The translations under genes were made by a program, and so were the position numbers. A DNA stretch of 64,000 nucleotides from NCBI RefSeq assembly GCF_020085105.1, contig NC_058052.1, positions 18,020,733 to 18,084,732 on the forward strand, read 5' to 3'. The notes under the pieces are model-generated. The model saw only the letters and a program-made list of their open reading frames with translations, was not told where the DNA came from and made no database searches. How positions within the stretch are numbered: the first letter of the stretch is position 1; each line of letters begins with the position of its first letter. The stretch comes from Siniperca chuatsi (lineage: Eukaryota > Chordata > Actinopteri > Centrarchiformes > Sinipercidae). This document shows, piece after piece, positions 37,050-50,448 of the stretch.

Positions 37050-39090
37050 GAATCTGGAAATGTCTTCAAAACAGTGGTAACATTAAGTGTTGTCCAACAA
37101 GTTGCAGGATTGTATTTATCATTCAGAAAAAAACTTAAGCTAGCTCCATGACTCAAATGTAGCTATATCAATACAAAGTGACTATCATACTACTGTTATC
37201 CTACATCTCTACAGGTCATCTTGCTTTAGATTTTACATCTTGATAGCATCATAGGATGTGTCAGTTCTTTGCGTATACTGGTCTGCACGATACTTACAGC
37301 TTATGTAAAGTGTAAATTCAGTGGTGTTAGCTAAGCCAATGCTCATTGCTCTTGTGAGCTCATAAATGGGGCCAAGTATATTTTTCCTGTTTTTGTTTGA
37401 TAATAACCTGCATATCAGTAAATAAAGCTTGTAGTTAAAGTCATGTGGAAAACATGAAATAGCAAATAGCTCAATGTAGCAATGGAGGGGTACTGTAAAA
37501 CTGTACAATGCATACGGTTTGGTAGATGTGCTATCTGTTGAGAGCATTTTTATAATGAGAGCTGGGATGTGGAGCGGAACACAACATTCATAACACTTAA
37601 CAAAATTACTGCCAGTATTGCCTACATCTGACAGCACTACATGACAATCTGAACAACTTAGACCAACAGAATATAATATTATTTGAGATAATACCTGTGA
37701 TAAATTCTTTATGGCTTCTGTTTTCATAGATGTCTGCATTATTGATTGAATCAACATCACCAACATCTTATCATATTGCATGTTGTATTACATTGAACAG
37801 TGCTGAACATTACATCCTCAAGAGGCTTGGTTATTAGAATATATAGGCTTTGTTTTCAGAGTAAGGACAAACATGTGATTTCTGATGTAATTTGTCTCTG
37901 AATGATCTGTCTGTCTGGCTTACAAGTGAAATCCCAGGTATTCCCATGTGCAGTGTGGCAAAAGGCATATTTTCTCCTAGAGTGAACAGAATTTAAAATT
38001 ATTTTTATTTTTGGCTTAATCAATATGCATCTCCTTGAGACTGTCTATGTATGATTCTTAATTGACTGTTATCTCAATTCTGTGGCAAAATGGGAAAAAT
38101 GTACTTACAGTAACTACACTGTAACAATGACTTGGTGTTCAAAACAAACAGCTTACAGAAAAAAAAAGATTAATTGTGAAACAACCTGATATAGCACTAA
38201 AGGGAATTTAATTAATATTGCTTGTTTGTCTAAGGTTTTTTTTGATAAGGAGGAAAACTGCAGTAAGAACTTTTTTAGTGGTTACCCAAGTAATTTATCT
38301 CTGTTTTGAAATTATCTAGTAAGCTCCATATATTCCGTGTAAACCACGCTCTGCCAGGAAGGAGAACACACCCCAGAATAATAAGCCCCCTCATTTGTAG
38401 AAGTAATTTCATTTTGCAAGAATAATCAGTCATACTAATCTCCATGGTAGCAAACATAATTCAATTTGCCAGCCTCAAATTTGGAGGCGCCTCTTTAAGA
38501 AATTGTGAATAAAAAATACATGTGTTTTATCTTGTCAAAATACAGCGCATTGTTAGTCCCCTGTGGAAAAGTCAGTAGAAACATGTTTTTTCTTGGTTAA
38601 TATACTTTTATGTTCCTCAGATCAGGAAGCAGATACATTGTAAACTAGAAAGCATTCATTTAATTGTAGATGGTTTGGGACTCTTAGACACTGATCAATA
38701 CAGGATAGAGGCATAAAGACAGCTGCAACAAAAAGTGCACTGATGTAGGATATACATACTGACCACAGCACATTTAATATTGAATGTCCTTTTTTTTTAG
38801 GCCAAATAATTGCACAACGTGCAGTTGCATAGTTTAGCCACGGCTGAGATGCGTGACCTTTATCACGTGGTATATTGTATGTACTGTACCCTACATACTG
38901 ATTCATCTGAGAGAGGGGGCAGATATGAGCTCTGACTGCCATCTGCAGACAGGTGTGTGGAACTACTATAATATAGAAGGTTCAATCAAAATGTAATGTA
39001 ATGTCTTTCGGTTATAAATACAATGTTTTAACAAAGCGAATATGAGACTTGGCAATCATGCTTATTGCATACACTGTGGTTTATTAAGGT
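37050..39090. other. adra2a-bnip3 spacer, right part
   Basis: AT-rich non-coding DNA. A 182-codon minus-strand frame (37781-37233) resembles no protein and is the size expected by chance in this much sequence. Nothing else is recognised. Confidence 0.45.
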
Positions 39091-39313
39091 TGTTCAGGAA
39101 GCGTGTGCGGGCATGCGCGCTGTTTTGAGTGGTAGACAGTCTGCGTGCTGCTCGTGGCCGTTTCAGAGCCAATCACATTTAAGATAAACACAATATTGCG
39201 TCATTGTTATTGTGTTAGTTTGAGCTCCAACTGCTTACAGAGATTTCGCCACCATTTCGTTTACATTTAGGCCTCTAAAACAGCGCAAACGAGTGGAACC
39301 GTAAACCAGTACA
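39090..39313 (+). promoter_or_regulatory. bnip3: bnip3 promoter and 5' UTR with hypoxia-type motifs
   Basis: GCGTG cores (the hypoxia-response core is RCGTG) occur at 39101-39105 and 39143-39147, with TCGTGG at about 39151. GC content rises, with GCATGCGCGC at 39111-39120. BNIP3 is a classic HIF-1 target in mammals, so these motifs are plausible HREs. There is no TATA box. Confidence 0.5.
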
Positions 39314-41608
39314 ATGTCGCTCCAAAAGGAAGTTTCGGACGAGAGTTTGCAAGGTAAAGTATAAACGACACAACAGCTTGTAGCTCACCAGTGTTGATGC
39401 TAGCGCTAGCCGATAGTTGCGAAAACACCAAGTAACTAACGTTAAATCAGCTAACCTAGCCTGAGCTGAACAGTCGTTGAATATAGCTAACTAGCTAGAT
39501 TAAAGATCAACGTTACAACATAATTTTGTTTAATTTTATTCGCAATGTTGCGAAATGAAAATGCCTTCAAGCCAAGGGCAATCCGTATCTGTTTATTGTT
39601 CTACTGTACATCTAACCTAGGCGGCAGTCCCAGCCTATATAGGCCAGTGATACCGTACTGAATACCCAGATTTCCACCACAGATTTCATGTGTTAAGATT
39701 ATGTGTTTGATTTAAGGTTCCTGGGTTGAGCTGCATTTCAGTGGCACTGGTTCCCAAAGTAGCAGTCATCACGGAAGCCAGGAGCAAATCCCCACGTCCA
39801 GCCAGGAGGGGGACGTGGAGACAATGCTGCTAGATGCACAGCACGAGTCAGGCAGAAACAGCTCCAGAGGAAGCTCTCATTGCGACAGGTTTGTGGGGGA
39901 AAACAGGAAGCACAGTTTGTGTTTTTCACATGCGTTGTTTCATACAGCTTGTCAAGAAATTGTGTTCCAAACGTGTCTTAAGTGACCAAGGTTTCCCTTA
40001 TGTGTTGTTGGCTTCTTCACAACAGCCCACTTAGGGCACAGACCCCCCTTCTTATGTGGAGAGGCTCAGAGGGAAACAGTTCACAGGTACATTTGTTGGA
40101 ACCACTGACCTGTATTAAAATGTATTTAGCTAAGTCAGTAAGTAAATAAGTGATGGCCACATTGTTGCTGGATGTGTTCTGACAGCACTTGGTTATCCAC
40201 AATTGGTGTTTTTAGTCAGATGAAGACTTCCAAGAAAGAAGACGGGAAGTAGAGAACCTGATGAAGAAAAATGCTGACTGGATCTGGGACTGGTCTAGCC
40301 GACCTGAGAACAATCCACCAAAGTATGTAGCCACCACTCATTTTGTAACTCTTTGTATTTGGTATGATTTTTTTTTGTAATTTCAGTGGAGTTATCTTAG
40401 TTAACGTAATTATTCCAAGATTTAAGACAAAAATGTGCCGTTACACAATTATAAAGCAAATTGTTGTTGGCTATGAACCACATGAATGCATTTTGGATGC
40501 ACAAGTAATCACTACCAGTAGGAAAAATGGAAGTGATTACAGGAATGGTAGAGGTAATAGGAAATTGTTATTTCTATTTTGCTAATCTCTCTTTATTTTT
40601 TATGCTATGATATGTAATCGTAATTCATAGAGTGAAAAAATACTTTCTCTGAGCAGAGGTGTCAGTATAACATTAGACTGGCACTCATTGATTTTAATAT
40701 ATTCAAAACTGAAAAATTAATGTGTTCCTCTGTAGGGAGTTCCTGCTGAAGTACCCTAAGCGCTCGACCTCTCTCAGCATTAGGAACACCAGCGTCATGA
40801 AGAAGGGAGGTGTTCTCTCTGCTGACTTTCTGAAGCTTTTCCTTCCCTCATTAATCATTTCTCACATACTTGCTGTTGGCCTCGGGTAAGCAACATAATT
40901 TAATCTCTAACTGGCAATATTACAGTGGCTTAAAAACTAAAAACACTTAATAGGAACCTTTAAGAGGCAATTGCAGAGGGATCCTTAAAGAACACATAAA
41001 TAATGGAATAATTTGATGTGCAGATGAAACATTTATTTGGTATTTTTCAAATAATCCTACATGAAAGTATTGATCTGTTTTCCTACTGTTTAGAAACACT
41101 GATGCAAGCTGACCTTTTAATTGCTCCAACACAACATGAATAATTTAGTGGTTGTCTAGTGTTATCTCTGTATTAAACGACCTGCCAATCAATTGAAGAG
41201 TGACAGATTTAAGTCTTGTGTTTTGATTTTTGGTGGTGCTTTGTTCCTAACCCCGAGAGTGTACAGGTTACTCCATTTGGTCTGTTGTGTCCCAACTATT
41301 TTGTCTTAAAAATGCAGAGAATATAACTTGCTTTATTATGAAATTCAGTTTATTACCAGTACTAATTGGTCTCTAGGGCACTACTCCAACACAATGTCTT
41401 ATCTCAACGTGGTTACTTTAAAAAAAATATTATGGCACAGATATTTTTTCTAGTGACGAGCTTCAGTGTTTTTTCTTCAGTATATGTTTCGTAATATATA
41501 TTTTTGGAGAATTCTTTTCGCTCTCAGCACCATCTTATTTTACATGTTTGTCTCTCTCCTTTTAGGATATATATTGGGAAGCGTCTAACCTCCCACAACA
41601 CCTACTAA
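39314..41608 (+). CDS. bnip3: BCL2-interacting protein 3, mitophagy receptor
   Basis: Bnip3 is an outer-mitochondrial-membrane BH3-like protein that recruits LC3/GABARAP in mitophagy and is induced by hypoxia. The exons are 39314-39353, 39717-39888, 40026-40086, 40216-40322, 40736-40885 and 41566-41608, exactly in phase, giving 190 residues (human 194). The LC3-interacting motif is SWVELHF with W16 and L19. [11 protein letters not shown] follows at 50-60. The conserved block [12 protein letters not shown] is at 112-123; W113/W115 there favour BNIP3 over BNIP3[16 protein letters not shown] (144-158) leads to the membrane helix at about 158-181, with H170 and the AxxxGxxxG dimer motif A173-G177-G181. 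The end is KRLTSHNTY. The ATG is in ACAATGTC. Confidence 0.96.
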
Positions 41609-42190
41609 GTAGGATGGTGGTGTGTTGCAGCACCTTGATGTGACCATCTTGGCATGCCTTAAAATGGGACCTTCTGAATATCAGGGGAGATGTGGCCATG
41701 TGACAGGGTTCCATTTGATTGAGTGCCCCATGTCACCCACACCAGCGTAGAGAGTTGAGGATCTGTCATTGCTGTTTAATGGCGTATATTCCTGAACACA
41801 ATAGTGACCAATCCTCTGCTCCTTTGCTGTAGTCCCTTGTCCTGGCCTGGAGATGATTGTTTAGCTGCTTTCTATTCCTTAAATCTGCATGTTAGGGAAC
41901 TGATATATATTGTGCGTCATTGCCTTTTTCTTTTGCAATGAGAAATCACTTTTGATTTTAAATGATATACTGTCGATAGATTTTTAAAAAATTTAAAATC
42001 AGCTGTGGATAAAGGAAATTGTTTTGAATTGTAATTTTTATTTTTTTGTCCAAGGGATAATTGGCCTAGTAGTGCAAGTGCTTGCATCCATTGCTGATTG
42101 CTCATTATAAGATAATCAAATAGCATATTAAGCATTGATATGGTCCATTTTGTTCATCCTACACAAAATAAAAGTTGGAAATACACATAT
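41609..42190 (+). other. bnip3: bnip3 3' UTR
   Basis: About 570 bp follow the TAA at 41606-41608 and end at AATAAA 42167-42172. Confidence 0.6.
42167..42172 (+). terminator. bnip3: bnip3 poly(A) signal
   Basis: AATAAA in ACAAAATAAAAGTTGG. It is the only strong plus-strand signal before the convergent ppp2r2d transcript. Confidence 0.6.
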
Positions 42191-42269
42191 GGCCCTGATG
42201 GATTTACAAACCAGTAAATATGTAGAAACGTGGAGCTGACTGTTTATCAAAGGAGAGGACCACATGCAG

Positions 42270-43660
42270 ATGAACACAATTAAAATTTTATTGAACTTTG
42301 GTCAAAATAATAAACAAGTGAATACATTGCCACCATGTTAGGAATCAATGGACAAAGACAATGCATTATCATGTGTGTTTTAATGTCATCAGTATATGTT
42401 TTGTGTAGTCAACCTTCATTTCTGCATTCACAACTACGGAGATAAGATCCACATTTGCAATATGCGGTTCAAATTTTGGTGACATCCCTAATAAATGACT
42501 AAGGGCACTGTATGAGGCCTGTCTGAATTTCCTACTTATTACATGATTCAGAGGCACTCTATCACATAAACCGTATGGTGTGCAATTTTCCTCCTTTGTA
42601 TTTTCATAGACAGCCACATATAGCAGCAGTATTTGAGGACATAACTCTATAAAATAGGATTTACAAATAATGCACATGAGGTTTGTAAAACGTTTGGGGA
42701 CATAACTTGTAGCTGTCACTGATAGAAGTAGGTATTAAGGCTGCAGATTCCCTTTGTCCTGGGCCCCATCTTGTGCCGTGTAGTTTCCAGCCTGCATCCT
42801 AAAACATGGTCAAAAACTAGAAATGAACAAACACATTATCGGTTGTCTCCAACAGTGGTTCTGAAACTGGTAGCCCCAAATAGTATTTCCATAACAAGTT
42901 TGAGATCTGCTCAAAGACAGTGGTGTGACTGGACAGTTTTCCACCTCTCTACAACATAAAAACATGCAAAGCAATAAACATGTTTTAATACATACTTCTA
43001 AATTTAAAAACACATCTGTAGTTTTAGTTTCTTTTATTATGTGGATGACAAGGTGTACTTGAGTAGATACAGTCAGTGAAATTATGTCACCGTATTGACT
43101 GGGGTAAAGTAAGAGGAGGGAGGGGGGAGAAAAGCAACAGGTCCGCCTTCCAAATTCATGGCCTCTTCCACCAGTAGTTTGGCCTGAATACATGGCCAAT
43201 GGGGGAATGTTACAGTTAGGCTTATTGGCCATTAATCCGTGCTTCACAGGGCCCAAAATCTTTGAGATGATGTTACAACTTTGACAAGACGTCATTATAA
43301 GGGCTTCCAAGAGTTCTGTCGTTAAATCATGAAATGAAGGCTTAAAATGTCAACACAAACACCAACGTTCAAGAGTTTGACCTCTAGGGAGTGCCATTCC
43401 GTCAATTAGACCCGAATTGGGCTTTCTGGGTCGGGGGGGCATGTTGATTGCCCTGGTGCCAAAGGCAAAAACAACCTAAGCTCAGACTCAAAATAAAACA
43501 GGCCTATAGATCAACCTCCTGTGGCAAAAAAAGTAGACACGTGCTTTCGAATTCTTCACCAGGAGGACAACGAGGCTGTTTCTTCTTATACAGATAGACA
43601 AGTAGTAGGCTTAACTACACAGGTACGGTAAAAGCCCTATCCTCTGGAGCCCCAAATCTT
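42270..43660 (-). other. ppp2r2d: ppp2r2d 3' UTR
   Basis: Non-coding sequence between the stop (43661-43663) and the candidate poly(A) signal. A 166-codon minus-strand frame (43310-42810) lies inside. It shows no domain and is treated as chance. Confidence 0.5.
42287..42292 (-). terminator. ppp2r2d: candidate ppp2r2d poly(A) signal
   Basis: The minus strand reads AATAAAATTTTA here, about 1.37 kb past the ppp2r2d stop and about 115 bp from the bnip3 signal on the other strand. Confidence 0.5.
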
Positions 43661-46600
43661 CTAGTTGATTTTGTCCTGGAAAATGTACAAGTTGTTGGTG
43701 GCTGCCACAGCTATCACATTATCTTTGGGGTGCCAGGCAGTGTGAAGGATCTTCTTGTTGAAGTCCAGGCTGTCCACGCTGATCTCATCCTTCTTCCTTT
43801 TGCCACCAGTGGACACTTTGCGTGGTTTAAGCGTAGCCCGTGGTTTGCTGCTCTCCCGGGATGCCTCCAGTGTGATGTCCCGCCTGGTGTTGCGGTCAAA
43901 CATTCGGAAGAAGTTGTTGTAGGAGCCGGTCATAATGGCACTGATGGAGAGAAAATTAAAAGTATTATCTACATTTACTTGAAAAACTAAACTAAAAACA
44001 CAATGTTACCAAATCTACAATTCAGGAACACAAAACAATAAAATACACTATTAAAAAAAACTGACCACATGCTAGTATCAGGTGAAATGCTATCCTATGC
44101 AAGAGCAAGGGCACTTACCTGTCACTGCCATTCCAGCAGCACTCAAACTTGTCAAAGATGCAGTCATTTTCATACAAGGAGCAGAGTTTACTGCGAAGGT
44201 ATTCATGGACCTGAAACAAAACATATTGCTTAACCTAAATATTCACTTGAGCGTAATGTTTATCTGTATGGAGATAATTAAAAGTGTTAAAGGACTCATT
44301 CAGCTAACACAGAGATATTATTTTTAAAACACTGTAGTGCTCATTTTGTTCTCACATAGGGTTAATGTCAGTTATATTCAAAGTCACTAGATAAGTTTAT
44401 GCACCTGATACGTCTCCACTGGCCTGTTCTCCATGTTGAGGTCCCAAACTTTGACGGAGAGGTAGTCACGTGTCATCATATAGCGTCCGCTGTGACTGAA
44501 CTTCACGTCCGAGATGGAGGAGATTATCTCAGAGAAAAAGGATCGGCTGCTTGGATCCTCAGGCTCCTCAAAGACTGAAAAAGAAAAGAAAAATCCTCAC
44601 AATTCTTATTCTAAAATCATTCGCAGCATGGACTTTGTTGGACAATAACTACAATACGTAACTACAATAACGCCAAATAAAGAAATCTTTACTATTGGTA
44701 AGTAAAGCAACATTTTATTATTATTTTTAAATGAATTAGCAAATAATCTCAATCTAAAAATAAACATAATATAAAAATAGTCTTTTTAATTGATCAAGTA
44801 ATCATATACAATCTAGAACATGTCAAATAATGAAAACCAATCACAATTTACCAGATCAAAAAGTTATGTCTTCAAATTTGTTCGGTCAGACCAAAAGTCA
44901 AAATACCCCTATACATTATCGATTTATAGTAATATACAAAATGGAAATGTCAATATTAGAAAAACTGTTGCTAAATGTCTAGTATTTGTCCAGAAGTTAC
45001 ATAATTAGTCTATCAAAATTTCAATATAAATGAATTTTCCACTTATAGAATAATTAATTGACTGAACATTGCAGCACTACACAGTGGAAGTACTTACACT
45101 TTGAGTGCCTGTCGCAGAGTGCCGCCGCTCGCATGTCACACAGGCGGATGGTGCCTTTGCTACTGCTGTACACAAATACATTGCATTGGTGTGGATGGCA
45201 CTCAGCAGCTGTGATTACTTCTGTCAGTTCCTCCATGTTGGCGGGCTTGATGTCTACAATATCTGGGAACACACTGTTAAGGAAGTAGCAGTCTTATGTT
45301 TCATTATGATACAATGCAGAGACTATTGGCCTATAAGCCACTTTTCTAATAGTGGTTTTCTGATGAAGAAAAAGGATACTAAAACTTCTGTCTGTGATTT
45401 CCAAGTGCCATAGATTTATTCTTAGGTCATCTGCAGAGAGATACGTTTCATGATCACTATTTACAGAAATGGAATTAATGTGATAGGTGTGCGCATTTGC
45501 AAAGATCCTCCGTGGGCTTGCTTCTACCATGAGATCCATTGGCATCAGTACTGGTACCTGAAACATAACATGCACTTTTTAGATAAGTTTTTATAAAAAC
45601 CATAAAAAGCCATGTTCAAAGACGAGACAGGTCTGACGTACGATTAAACATACCCGTAAAGAGGTGATTCTAAAGGGGTCTCTGAGTCGTCCATCTTCAT
45701 CTTTCAGGTTGTAACCTTCTGCTCGTTTATCTCTTTCACTAATTTTCCACAATTTGATAGTTTTATCTGACAAAAACAGATAAAGTTGTAAAATTTAGAA
45801 GTGAAGAACAATTGTCTGATAGGGATCAAGCTAAGTTTCAAGTCACACAGTTTCAAATTCTGAAATCACCAAATAATCAAAATAGATCAAAAGTGAACTT
45901 TTACCATTAGTCGAAAGTAGAAAGTGAGCAGCATTTTGTTGGGGTAGCCATCTTATTTTATTAATTTTTTCCTCGATTTCTAAACTTTTCAAGTAGTCAA
46001 ATTCTGGCTCGTGACTCTGAAAAGTGCTATAGACGTTGTACTCCCCGCGCAGGTGTGGACGATTCTTAGACTGAAAATAAACATTGCAAACATAAGTCAC
46101 CAAGGTATAAGCATTATCATTACAATACAGAGTCAGCATATAACTTCTGACATAATACTGTTGAAGATACTCATCTGTCATTCCATATGAATCTTACCTC
46201 CTGTTCATGTTGAAATATCACTACTCTGCCTCCTTTATCTCCAGTTGCAAGCAATTCTCCAGAATAGTTGAACTCAACTGTTGAGATTATGTCAGCTGAA
46301 AATGGACACAAATCAGAGTGAATCAGACTTAATAGCTCAGCTTTTACGATGATAATGCTTTTGACAGCTAGAACAACGCTACTGTGTACTACATCTGGTG
46401 CCAATGATATTTGTATGAAATAAAGCATTAGGCACATTGACAGACAAACACGTACACCCATTCATTCATGTATGTATGAATGAATGAATGAATGAATGAA
46501 TGAAAACAAGCATGTCGTCACTCGACAATTTATGGACGCAGCACATTGACGTCATGGACACGGTCGCTCCCCTTTAATAGCTTAGCCACCACCTAGCATA

Positions 46601-47096
46601 CAGGTAGCTAGCGACATACAGCAATTTACAGAGGAAAGGGCGTTTGTGCAACTGATCCACAAACAGACTTACACAAATCACGACAGCTGTCTTATATTAA
46701 TCCCTGTACGACCATCTAGCTATCGTGCATCTCATGTGAAGCCCCCAGAGCATCATCATCAGCCCATCTAGCTAGCTACCCACCGTTTTAGCCTAGCCGC
46801 CAAGCTAACGTTAGCAACATACCTTCCGCAACATCTTCATCTATCGCTCCTTTCACTTGTGAGAAACACCACTGAAAATCATTTCCTCCTGCAACTCCTG
46901 TAAAAAGAACACAGCGTTAGTTTGTATCTGATTCGCGTTTCGTCTGGCGATAAAATGACCTGACAGTGACACAGTTTGACAACTAGCAACTTAGCTTGCC
47001 AGCGCTAACGTTGGCTAGCTAACTTGCAGATTCAGGCCATCACACACACCAAGTGAGGTGGGTCCTTTTCCTCCCTTCAAGTAGCTTACCTGCCAT
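43661..47096 (-). CDS. ppp2r2d: PP2A regulatory subunit B55-delta
   Basis: B55-delta directs PP2A to CDK substrates; the ENSA/ARPP19-Greatwall switch inhibits it at mitotic entry. Exons in transcript order are 47096-47090, 46897-46823, 46295-46198, 46070-45905, 45766-45654, 45557-45380, 45262-45098, 44574-44405, 44210-44119 and 43940-43661, all in phase, giving 447 residues (human 453). The protein is a seven-bladed WD40 propeller with typical family stretches: [20 protein letters not shown] at the start, [57 protein letters not shown], and a C-terminus ending [25 protein letters not shown] at the N-terminus and the bnip3 neighbour point to the D paralogue, as in human 10q26. One residue differs from the B55 consensus I remember: [10 protein letters not shown], where AAEFHPHQCN is usual. 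Confidence 0.96.
46475..46504. repeat. (GAAT)n short microsatellite
   Basis: About seven GAAT units in a ppp2r2d intron, preceded by ATTCATTCATG, so the site is partly self-complementary. Confidence 0.9.
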
Positions 47097-47330
47097 TGCT
47101 TCATGTAGCAGCTCTTGCTGTACACAGCTTCCAATACCTAATCAACCAATGCGGCTTGCTCGGGGAAATAGATAGCATCCACAATCAGTGTGAAGACTCG
47201 GGTCCAGATCTGTCAAGACCACGGAAATTATCCGTGATTTTTTTCTTCCAAAATGGCGCACAGTACATGAAGAAATGACGTCATGCACACATGCCACATC
47301 CTGGCTCCATCCATCCATCCATCCTCCTGA
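47097..47330 (-). promoter_or_regulatory. ppp2r2d: ppp2r2d 5' UTR and promoter region
   Basis: Upstream of the ATG at 47096 on the minus strand. A minus-strand GCGCCATTTTGGAAG-like motif (plus CCAAAATGGCGC, 47249-47260) is the YY1-type CCAAAATGGCGC common in vertebrate housekeeping promoters. A (CCAT)n run lies near 47307-47325, beyond it. Confidence 0.45.
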
Positions 47331-49231
47331 GCATCACATTATTAAATATGCCAGTTAGTCTTTATTTTACATGCATTCAACTTTATTTTATTACATTACA
47401 TATTAATACCTGCTTATTGAGCCTGTTAAAGCCAATTCAGCTGTCCTTTGATGGGTGATACAAATACAATGTACACAAGGGGATGTAGGTATTTTGATTA
47501 AAGTTGAATCAAACAATATAAAATAAACAAAAAAAAAAATAGCCAGCATAAACATTTTTTCGAGTCTTATGTTCATAGGTTAGGTAAGTTTCATGGATGT
47601 GATTTGCATAATATGAGTAATTACTAAAGTTTTTGCAGAGATACAAGTAAAACACACACTTCTATTTACAAATTATACTATTCGTGATAAATCGTTTTTT
47701 AAATTTGCTTGGTTGTTGTTGATGTTAGATATGAAGTATGTCCTAACTCAAAATTGTATGACACTTTACAAGAACCCTGGCTTGTATTGTACGGTCAGTG
47801 GGTGACATCTAGTGGGGAAATGATGAAAATCCAGTTAATTTTTGTTGGGTATGTTGCACCTCCAATGGTAATAAACTGAATGTTCATACTTTTCAGTCCC
47901 TGTTTCATTGCATTTTTCTAATACTTCACAAGTTGGTCTGTAAAACCTGACTAATCAAACAAGTCCGCTCAAAACAAACACAAATAGTGTTAAAATGTTA
48001 AAATACAGAGTTTGAATTTTTGGCCTGTGAGAATAAGGAATCATTTCCTGAAAAGGCCATGACCCTTATAGGCTTGACCTCTACAGCACATTATTCCTAT
48101 AACCTTATAGGCTGTAGGCCTGCCATTTAGATCCCATGCATATACAATATGTTATTACAGTGGTTAAAGAGAATTTTGTGATTTTGCAAAATTCATAAAA
48201 CTATCATTGTTTCCTCTTAGGGATCACCGTAGTTTTGCATTGACATCACCGCATCGACATAGTTTTGATATCTATCTATCTATCTAGATGATTTTTTCTC
48301 CCCCATAATTTTCAAAATGGAAAATACATATTTATTTTGGATGATTTAGTCTGTTAACCAAGCACACCCATTGTATGCTATAAATCATTTTGTATTGTTT
48401 CCTACAAATGGTGGATATTACATTAGGGAACAAACTTTTCAAATTCTGCTCACCTCAATTCTGCTCAGAATCTGTCAAAATGTATGCCAAGTATATCTCT
48501 ATTTTTGTGAGCGTATGCTCAAAATCACGGTGTAAAATATAAATACAAAAATAGATGTTAGAGTTGTGGTAGTTGTTTTTAGTTTTATGCTTATTGTTCT
48601 GTAAACAGTACTCTCTGAAGGGTTGGGGTTGTCAAGAATTGGGAGGAGAAGGATAGCCCATAGGGGCTGATTGTGCAATAAAAAAAAGTCATATTCCAAA
48701 AAATAACAAAATGGCAAACGCTGATGAAGTGTGAGAAAATGTAATATCTGGGCCACATTTCAGTGCATAAATAGAATAAACAGAGATGTTCTTTTTAATA
48801 CATCAATTGACAGAAACACACTAGTCTGATATATACTAATATACAAATTCTGCTGAAAAGTGAAATAAAGTCCTCTGTTTGCCTAGTTGCTTATTTATTC
48901 TTGTTTTACTCTTAAAATAGCATAGTGACCCAAAAGTGTTCAATAACAAATAATACTTGTTTTTAATCAAATATTACAGGTCACATGTGTTTTTTAAGTT
49001 AGCTAATCACCTGCACTGACTTTAAGAAACTGTGATTATGGACTCTGGATAACCACTACACAGTGATGGTAGTGCTTTTAAACTTTTTTGTTTGCTGCAT
49101 TTGCAGATTGTCCTGGAGGTGGCAAGTGAATAGGTGCACCCAGAAAGACCTGGACCAAATCTCACCAACACCATCTCCCCTCTCAAGCTCTACATACCTC
49201 TCATCACTCACACAGTGTCCCTTGGGGAGAA

Positions 49232-49334
<103 letters not shown>

Positions 49335-49454
49335 AGGTTGGACCAACTTGTATGCGTGTAGTCTAAGTAAAAACTTGGATGGTCTGAAAATATTCATAGA
49401 AACGAAAGAGCATGCATAGACATATGAAATAATATGAACATAAGAATGTGACAT

Positions 49455-49690
49455 TATTAGATTAGATTCAACTTTATTATTATTATTGTTGTTTTATCAT
49501 TGCATAGAGTACAGGCTCTAAGACAATGAAATGCATCTAACCATTAGTGCAAACAACAGTAAAGTGCAGAGTAATGTACATATGTATAGAGGTATATAAA
49601 AATAAACAGAAATGTATGAATATGTGAGAGTGTATATAGTACAAGTAAGGGAGAATATGTGCAGTAGCATAAAACCTCACAAGGTGTTTT
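49455..49690. repeat. teleost interspersed repeat fragment
   Basis: The stretch has ATTAGATTAGATTCAACTTT, an ATT-rich run, GCATAGAGTACAGGCTCTAA, and ACAATGAAATGCATCTAACC. This is a frequent fish repeat pattern of the LINE/SINE tail type. No frame is intact and the family is not assigned. Confidence 0.5.
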
Positions 49691-50407
49691 AATTTGTGTA
49701 ATTGGTATAAATTATACATTTTCTCATGTTCTCTAAAATACTGCCGAACGTGTCGCTAAACATAGTTAACCACAGCGTTTAACACCTACTTGTGTATTGA
49801 TCCCATTTGCAGTTAGTAGATGTGGGGATGTTCGCTTTAAATTAAAAATAGGTGGTTCACCAGTGTTTTGTAAAACCATCATTATTTTAAGAACCACTTG
49901 AACCTCTAAAACATCCTTGACTTCTACATGAGGAGCCCTGCGTAGTTCCACACAGCACCAAATGGGTTTGCAGGGGTTTTTACTTTGATAGCTTCTACGT
50001 CTGACTGAATGGAACAAACTGTGTAACTGTCTGATGAGGCAGTGCAGACATTATTTGTTGGATACAGTAAGTATGAACACTTCTTGATTTGAAAGCATTA
50101 AGTAGATATTATTCTAATTTGCAAGATCAGAATAAAGGATACTAAATACTGCTTTTTAAATTCTAAGAAATTATTGAAACAGTTTTTTGAATTTTACTTG
50201 CATTCTAAAACGTCTGTTTTTACTACATACAGTATTATTCTTATAAATTAGAGTGAAAAAAATTGCTGCCTTGACTAATAGTGCGCTATTAAAAACATAG
50301 TGTGAAAGAGATACATTTGACTTAAGCCTAATTTGTGATTTGATAAACTGTACAGCTTAATTGTTGTAGATTTTTTACATTTTTACAAGTTCAGTGTTGT
50401 GGCTGTG

Positions 50408-50409
<2 letters not shown>

Positions 50410-50445
<36 letters not shown>
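50410..50445. repeat. (GT)n microsatellite
   Basis: About 18 GT units, followed by GCTGCCGTGCTG. Confidence 0.95.

Positions 50446-50448
<3 letters not shown>

Noticed and set aside
37233-37781. 182-codon minus-strand open frame between adra2a and bnip3
   Set aside because: No domain, signal peptide or family resemblance, and no splice context. About one frame this long is expected by chance in 64 kb read six ways.
42810-43310. 166-codon minus-strand open frame
   Set aside because: It lies within the ppp2r2d 3' UTR, shows no family pattern and has random composition.
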